11,298 nt of DNA from Desulfocapsa sulfexigens (GTDB lineage Bacteria > Desulfobacterota > Desulfobulbia > Desulfobulbales > Desulfocapsaceae): assembly GCA_015661935.1 (NCBI GenBank), contig DQVD01000042.1, forward strand, positions 1 through 11,298, in the 5' to 3' direction. The first letter of the stretch is position 1, and each line of letters starts with the position of its first letter. A program made the position numbers and the translations under genes. This document shows positions 7,216 to 11,298 of this stretch, in pieces. The notes under the pieces were generated by a model, which saw nothing but the letters and a program-made list of their open reading frames with translations, was not told the DNA's origin and ran no database searches.

Positions 7216-8145
7216 ATGCAGATTGTTGATCCCTCATACACGATTCAGGATGATCTGGACAAGGCATCACTTGTTGTACGCCTTGAGGCCTGCGGCCGTA
7301 TTTGTTACAAGAGCGAAGATTTGATTAATAATGATTCAGCTCTGCCTTTTGTAAAGAAAATTGCTGCCCATGGTCATAATTCTGTCATGGAAATGGCTGT
7401 GGTTACACTCGGCGTAAAATGTACAGATGAACAATTTGATGCTTTACTGGCATTGGAACCTAAGTATCTTTTTATTGATCGGTTGGATTCTGAGGTTTTA
7501 GTGACTGCCTCTATTCGAAGCCTTAGAGAGTTGTATCAACGGGCAGGAAAGACAGCCATTGTTGAAGCCATGGTTGCTTTTATGGCTGATGGTCATGACT
7601 ATCTGTTTGAAGGTGTTTGGGATGGTGGGCATGGTCAACTTGCAGAAAACAATATAGAGGTACGGAAACTGGAGCTGGCAGAGGTGGAGACACTTTCTCC
7701 AGAACTTCTTGCCAAACACCGTTTCAGCGGAGTGCTGTTTATTACCAATCGCGCTGTGACCCATGAAATAGTGAGGCACCGCCCCTGTTCATTCCTTCAG
7801 GAAAGCCAGCGATATTGTCGTTACAGTCAGGATAAATTTGATAATCAGGTGACTTTTATTAAGCCCATGTTTTATGAAGAGGGCACCGAGGAATTTGCAC
7901 TCTGGCAAAAGGCCATGGAGGATACCGAAGCAATTTATTTAAAATTGCTCGAGACCTCTACTCCGCAGGCTGCTCGAACTGTTTTGCCAAATTCCTGTAA
8001 AACTGAAATATTAGTTTATTGTAATCTTGCTGAGTGGCGACATATTTTTAATCTTAGAACCACTCCGGCGGCTGAGCCGTCCATGCGTGAAGTGATGATC
8101 CCGCTTGCTGCAGAAATGAAGGAGCGTTATCCTGCTGTCTTTTAA
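7216..8145 (+). CDS. thyX: Flavin-dependent thymidylate synthase ThyX, long form
   Basis: Makes dTMP from dUMP with methylene-tetrahydrofolate as carbon donor and reduced FAD as hydride source, releasing tetrahydrofolate rather than dihydrofolate. The signature RHRx7S is intact at 187-197 (RHRPCSFLQES), followed by QRYCRYS. HGHNSVMEM (52-60), QAARTVLPNS (251-260) and EWRHIFNLR (273-281) are further family motifs. At 309 residues it is longer than the roughly 220-250 of Thermotoga or mycobacterial ThyX. About 95 extra residues, mostly helical in character (roughly 70-165), sit between the first strand region and the RHR motif; other long ThyX proteins have a comparable layout. The ATG lies 2 nt after the nifS stop, with GGAAGGCGGA in the nifS tail serving as ribosome binding site, so it is co-transcribed with nifU and nifS. 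A strong terminator follows. No classical thymidylate synthase gene is in the window. Confidence 0.95.
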   Translation: MQIVDPSYTIQDDLDKASLVVRLEACGRICYKSEDLINNDSALPFVKKIAAHGHNSVMEMAVVTLGVKCTDEQFDALLALEPKYLFIDRLDSEVLVTASIRSLRELYQRAGKTAIVEAMVAFMADGHDYLFEGVWDGGHGQLAENNIEVRKLELAEVETLSPELLAKHRFSGVLFITNRAVTHEIVRHRPCSFLQESQRYCRYSQDKFDNQVTFIKPMFYEEGTEEFALWQKAMEDTEAIYLKLLETSTPQAARTVLPNSCKTEILVYCNLAEWRHIFNLRTTPAAEPSMREVMIPLAAEMKERYPAVF

Positions 8146-8167
8146 AATCCTGCACTTTATAAAAATA

Positions 8168-8207
8168 GAAAGCTCTTATCCTTCAATTGGGATGGGAGCT
8201 TTTTTTT
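8168..8207 (+). terminator. Intrinsic terminator of the nifU-nifS-thyX operon
   Basis: The arms 8170-8181 and 8190-8201 form a 12-bp stem that includes two G-U pairs: AAGCTC pairs with GAGCTT, and ATCC with GGAT. The loop is 8 nt, and a run of eight T (8200-8207) follows. It lies 24 nt after the thyX stop and is in the correct orientation. Confidence 0.92.
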
Positions 8208-8224
8208 GCCCATCCGTACCTGTA

Positions 8225-8253
8225 TTGACACTTTGTTAAGAATTAGTTATATA
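8225..8253 (+). promoter_or_regulatory. Sigma70-like promoter for fhs
   Basis: A consensus TTGACA at 8225-8230 is followed after 17 nt by TATATA at 8248-8253. The expected start near 8260 gives an untranslated leader of about 80 nt. That leader contains two short dyads, CATCA/TGATG (8257-8270) and ACTC/GAGT (8284-8296), too weak to call a riboswitch. AAAGGAG ends 6 nt before the fhs ATG. Confidence 0.75.
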
Positions 8254-8341
8254 GAGCATCAATTCTGATGAAGTAACAAACCAACTCGTCCTGAGTGAAA
8301 TCGGGTTTAACAAATTAACTTTTATTGCAAAGGAGATCTAT

Positions 8342-10108
8342 ATGGCTCTTGATCCAACGAAACATGCTGACTGGGAGATCGCAGCTGAAGCTGAAACCTG
8401 TATGAAAACTGTTTATCAGCTCGGGGAGGAGCTTGGACTTGAAAAGGAAGAAGTTCTTCCATATGGACATTATGTCGGAAAGCTTGATTTTAATAAAATC
8501 ATGAGCCGTCTTGCTGATAAACCTGACGGAAAATACGTTGATGTAACAGCTATCAGCCCAACTCCACTTGGTGAAGGTAAGTCAACCTCTGCCATGGGTC
8601 TTGTTCAGGGACTTGGAAAACGTGGTAAGTCTGTTGTCGGGGCCATTCGTCAGCCATCCGGCGGACCCACCATGAATATCAAGGGGTCCGCTGCCGGAGG
8701 TGGACTTGCCCAGTGTATTCCGCTCACCGAATTTTCTCTTGGTCTTACCGGTGATATCAATGCCATTATGAATGCGCATAACCTTGGTATGGTAGCCCTT
8801 ACTTCCCGTATGCAGCATGAATGTAACTACACCGATGAGCAGCTTGCCCAGCGTAACCTTAAACGTCTGGATATCCATCCGAAGAAGATTGAATTTAACT
8901 GGATCATAGATTTCTGTGCACAGGCACTGCGTGATATTACCATCGGTCAGGGACCAGGCAAAATGGATGGTTTCACCATGAAGTCATCTTTTGCCATTGC
9001 TGTATCTTCAGAAATCATGGCAATCCTTGCCATTGCTAATGATCTTGCAGACATGCGTCGTCGTATTGGTAAAATTGTTGTGGCATATGACAAACAGGAC
9101 AGGCCAATCACCACTGCAGACCTAGAAGTTGATGGCGCTATGACAGCGTGGATGGTTCAGGCTATTAATCCAAATATTATGCAGACTCTTGAAGGACAGC
9201 CGGTTCTTGTTCATGCTGGTCCTTTCGCCAATATCGCCATTGGTCAATCTTCTGTTATTGCTGATAAAGTTGGGCTCAAAATCGCAGATTACAATGTTAC
9301 AGAATCAGGATTTGGTGCTGATATCGGATTTGAGAAATTTTGGAACCTTAAATGTCGTTTCTCAGGCAATAAACCTAATTGTGCGGTTGTTGTTGCAACC
9401 ATTCGTGCTCTTAAATGTCATGGTGGGGCACCAATTCCAATTCCAGGTAAACCAATGCCTGAAGAGTACAACTCAGAGAACGTGGGCTGGGTCGAGGAAG
9501 GTTGTAAGAATCTTCTTCACCATATTGAGACCGTTAAGAAAGCTGGTATCAATCCTGTTGTTTGTATCAACGCCTTCTTTACTGATACTGACAATGAAAT
9601 TAAAGCAGTTCGTCGTATCTGTGAGGCCGCAGGAGCTCGTGTTGCCCTGTCTCGTCATTGGGAACATGGTGGAGATGGTGCCCTTGAATTTGCTGATGCA
9701 GTTGTTGATGCCTGTGAAGAACCAAATGACTTCAAGTTCCTCTATGACCTGAGTGATCCACTTGATAAACGTATCGAGCTCATCGCTAAAGAAGTTTATG
9801 GGGCAGATGGCGTTACATATACCCCGGAAGCTCAGGCGAAATTAAAACGACTGGCTGCTGATCCTGATATGGCTGAGATGGGAACCTGTATGGTTAAAAC
9901 TCACCTTTCTCTTTCTCATAATCCTGCTCTTAAAGGAACACCTACCGGATGGACCTTGCCGATTCGTGATGTTATGACATATAAAGGCGCTGGTTTTGTT
10001 GTGCCCATAGCTGGAGCAATTAGCCTTATGCCTGGAACCGGTTCTGATCCTGCTTATCGCCGGGTTGATGTTGATGTTGAGACCGGAAAAGTAAAAGGTG
10101 TGTTCTAG
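8342..10108 (+). CDS. fhs: Formate-tetrahydrofolate ligase (10-formyl-THF synthetase)
   Basis: ATP-dependent ligation of formate to tetrahydrofolate, the first step of the methyl branch of the Wood-Ljungdahl pathway and a source of formyl groups for biosynthesis. The 588-residue product carries the P-loop TPLGEGKST (74-82), the formyl-phosphate region [20 protein letters not shown] (102-121), LTGDINAI (135-142), HAGPFANIA (291-299), [13 protein letters not shown] (321-333) and a normal C-terminus with AGAISLMPG (557-565). It is about 30 residues longer than the Moorella-type enzyme (about 559). Apparent insertions lie near 158-170 ([13 protein letters not shown]) and 363-375, and two residues are added at [10 protein letters not shown] (437-446). 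Motifs usually read as REPS.GP.FGIKGGAAGGG show E-to-Q, FG-to-MN and GG-to-GS changes. These look like a consistent subfamily rather than decay. AGGAG 6 nt upstream supports the ATG. It is transcribed alone between its own promoter and terminator. Confidence 0.96.
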   Translation: MALDPTKHADWEIAAEAETCMKTVYQLGEELGLEKEEVLPYGHYVGKLDFNKIMSRLADKPDGKYVDVTAISPTPLGEGKSTSAMGLVQGLGKRGKSVVGAIRQPSGGPTMNIKGSAAGGGLAQCIPLTEFSLGLTGDINAIMNAHNLGMVALTSRMQHECNYTDEQLAQRNLKRLDIHPKKIEFNWIIDFCAQALRDITIGQGPGKMDGFTMKSSFAIAVSSEIMAILAIANDLADMRRRIGKIVVAYDKQDRPITTADLEVDGAMTAWMVQAINPNIMQTLEGQPVLVHAGPFANIAIGQSSVIADKVGLKIADYNVTESGFGADIGFEKFWNLKCRFSGNKPNCAVVVATIRALKCHGGAPIPIPGKPMPEEYNSENVGWVEEGCKNLLHHIETVKKAGINPVVCINAFFTDTDNEIKAVRRICEAAGARVALSRHWEHGGDGALEFADAVVDACEEPNDFKFLYDLSDPLDKRIELIAKEVYGADGVTYTPEAQAKLKRLAADPDMAEMGTCMVKTHLSLSHNPALKGTPTGWTLPIRDVMTYKGAGFVVPIAGAISLMPGTGSDPAYRRVDVDVETGKVKGVF

Positions 10109-10180
10109 GATGTATCTGTAATTTTTACAGTTAGTAAGATATAGCCAGCCTGTGAGTGTTGCTCATGGTCTGTGAAATTG

Positions 10181-10225
10181 CGGGTTAGGAAAAGGTTACT
10201 TTTCTTAACCCGTTTGTTTTTTTTT
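10181..10225 (+). terminator. Intrinsic terminator of fhs
   Basis: CGGGTTA (10181-10187) pairs with TAACCCG (10206-10212), followed inward by one G-U pair and GAAAAG (10189-10194) with CTTTTC (10199-10204), around a GTTA loop. This 14-bp stem is followed by TTTG and nine T (to 10225). It begins 72 nt after the fhs stop. Confidence 0.93.
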
Positions 10226-10316
10226 AAAAAAAGTTGTATTGTTAGATATGTTGGTCGTAATGATGGTCAGCGAATCTATTATATAAGCATTTTATTCTAT
10301 AGGTATATTTAAGGAT

Positions 10317-11298
10317 ATGGCGGTTAAACAAAAAATAGCTAAGAAGAGAAGTTCTCTAAAAGGAACGATTAAAGACCGTTCTGGTGCAGGAAAAGTAAAG
10401 GTCGGAGAACTTCTTAGTAAGGCTGGCTATATCACTCCTGCTCAGCTTGAAGGGGCCAAGAAAGAGCTCAAGAAAAAAGGCGGTCGCCTGGGCGCTATTC
10501 TGCGCCAGTTTGATTATATTGAGAAAGACACTGTTTATAATTTCCTGAGCCGTCAACATAATTTCACTCCTGTTTTAATCACTAAAGAACCACCCAATAA
10601 AGAAGCAGTAAAGCTAATGCCCTATGAGCTGGCCAAAGAATTTATGGCTTTTCCTCTTCGGCTTGCTGGAAATACATTTCAGATAACCATGGCTGAACCC
10701 ACCAATACAGAAGCGGTGGAAAAACTCCAGGCAACCCTGGGGAAAGATATAGATGCCTGTGTTTCAATGGAGGACGATATTGTTGAAGCCTATAAGAAGT
10801 ATTATGGGATCGATGATGCTGAGGCCGGAAGTTTTTTCAGCAGTGGAGAAGAGGCTGAAGAGGAGATGGCAGTTACTGAGGTAGATGACTTTGGTTCCAT
10901 TGTGGCTGAGGTAGCTGATGAATTTGAGATTGAAACAACCGAAGAGGATATTGGTGGTGATCAGTTTGCTGCAACAGATGCTCCCATTATTAAATTGGTC
11001 AATGGTATTCTGGTGAAAGCGGTACAGGATGGTGTTTCTGATATTCATGTAGAACCTTATGAAAAAACCATGCAGGTCCGCTATCGTAAGGATGGTACAC
11101 TTTTCAAATCTATGAACCTTCCTCTCAGTATTAAGAATGCTATGGTTGCAAGGTTGAAAATTCTTGCTGATCTGGATATTACAGAACGTCGTGTTCCTCA
11201 GGATGGTCGTATTAAAATGCGGCTTGGAAGAAACCGCTCAGTTGACTTTCGTGTTTCATCTCTTCCAACGCTGTTTGGTGAGTCTGTTGTACTTCGTA
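10317..11298 (+). CDS. pilB: PilB-family type IV pilus extension ATPase, N-terminal part
   Basis: Cytoplasmic GspE/PilB/MshE-family hexameric ATPase that drives pilus polymerisation at the inner membrane. The gene runs off the window: 327 codons are visible, while the family is about 560-570 residues. Residues 27-88 form an MshEN-type domain (KVGELLSKAGYITPAQL, then RLGAILRQF ending in FLSRQ). About 89-165 continue it (KLMPYELAKEFMAFPLRL, MAEPTN). A strongly acidic linker covers about 166-215. From 221 the ATPase N2 domain follows with IIKLVNGILVKAV, SDIHVEPY, VRYRKDG and ITERRVPQDGRI, up to FGESVVLR. The Walker A and B motifs lie beyond the edge. The start is the only ATG after the in-frame TAA at 10284; AAGGA precedes it at an unusually short distance of about 2 nt. 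A GspE-type secretion or MshE role cannot be fully excluded without the C-terminal half and neighbours. Confidence 0.88.
   Translation, partial: MAVKQKIAKKRSSLKGTIKDRSGAGKVKVGELLSKAGYITPAQLEGAKKELKKKGGRLGAILRQFDYIEKDTVYNFLSRQHNFTPVLITKEPPNKEAVKLMPYELAKEFMAFPLRLAGNTFQITMAEPTNTEAVEKLQATLGKDIDACVSMEDDIVEAYKKYYGIDDAEAGSFFSSGEEAEEEMAVTEVDDFGSIVAEVADEFEIETTEEDIGGDQFAATDAPIIKLVNGILVKAVQDGVSDIHVEPYEKTMQVRYRKDGTLFKSMNLPLSIKNAMVARLKILADLDITERRVPQDGRIKMRLGRNRSVDFRVSSLPTLFGESVVLR

Noticed and set aside
8254..8341. Possible folate or other riboswitch in the fhs leader
   Set aside because: Only two 4-5 bp dyads are visible; no recognisable conserved riboswitch core and no expression platform near the ribosome binding site.
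9189..9752. 187-codon open frame in another plus-strand frame of fhs
   Set aside because: It sits inside an intact, strongly conserved fhs, and its Leu/Val-rich translation looks like an out-of-frame reading.
10116..10130. Small hairpin CTGTAA-TTT-TTACAG just after fhs
   Set aside because: Only 6 bp and not followed by a U-tract; the 14-bp hairpin at 10181-10225 is the real terminator candidate.
1..11298. CRISPR arrays, tRNA/rRNA genes, insertion sequences, phage or attachment sites
   Set aside because: No regularly spaced repeats, no cloverleaf-like or rRNA segments, no transposase or integrase motifs and no target-site duplications were seen.

Overview
The window looks like ordinary chromosome from a mesophilic or psychrophilic Gram-negative anaerobe, most likely a Desulfobacterota sulfate reducer (Desulfobulbales-like). 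This rests on moderate-to-low GC, a three-domain NifU paired with NifS, a long (588 aa) variant formate-tetrahydrofolate ligase, ThyX, PEP synthase and a PilB with an acidic linker. The assignment is inference from gene content and protein style; no marker gene is present.

Layout. At 1-384 (+) is the 3' part of an MscS-type mechanosensitive channel gene. It is broken by a one-base frameshift and an internal deletion. A bidirectional intrinsic terminator (446-485) separates it from ppsA (511-2952, -). A 381-nt AT-rich divergent intergenic region follows. It carries a good ppsA promoter and, on the other side, an unusual 20-bp hairpin just upstream of the ribosome binding site of a phosphoglucomutase-family gene (3334-5070, +). 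Next comes a tight operon nifU-nifS-thyX (5196-8145, +; 1-nt overlap, then a 2-nt gap), preceded by a TATAAT box embedded in nested inverted repeats and closed by a strong terminator (8168-8207). Then fhs (8342-10108, +) has its own sigma70-like promoter and terminator. The window ends inside pilB (10317 to edge, +), with 327 codons visible and no stop.

How the genes fit together. PpsA makes PEP from pyruvate and the divergent hexose-phosphate mutase acts at the glucose-1-P/glucose-6-P end of carbohydrate metabolism, so the pair suggests gluconeogenesis feeding storage or envelope sugars. NifU and NifS form an Fe-S cluster assembly pair, probably for housekeeping clusters since no nitrogenase gene is visible. 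ThyX makes dTMP from methylene-tetrahydrofolate and Fhs charges formate onto tetrahydrofolate, so thyX and fhs are neighbours in one-carbon metabolism although separately transcribed. PilB powers type IV pilus extension.

No unmistakably new system is visible. The best leads are the triplicated ATTAG/GATTAT motif in front of nifU, the long hairpin in the mutase leader, the decayed MscS gene, the placement of thyX in an Fe-S operon, and the variant active-site motifs of Fhs.
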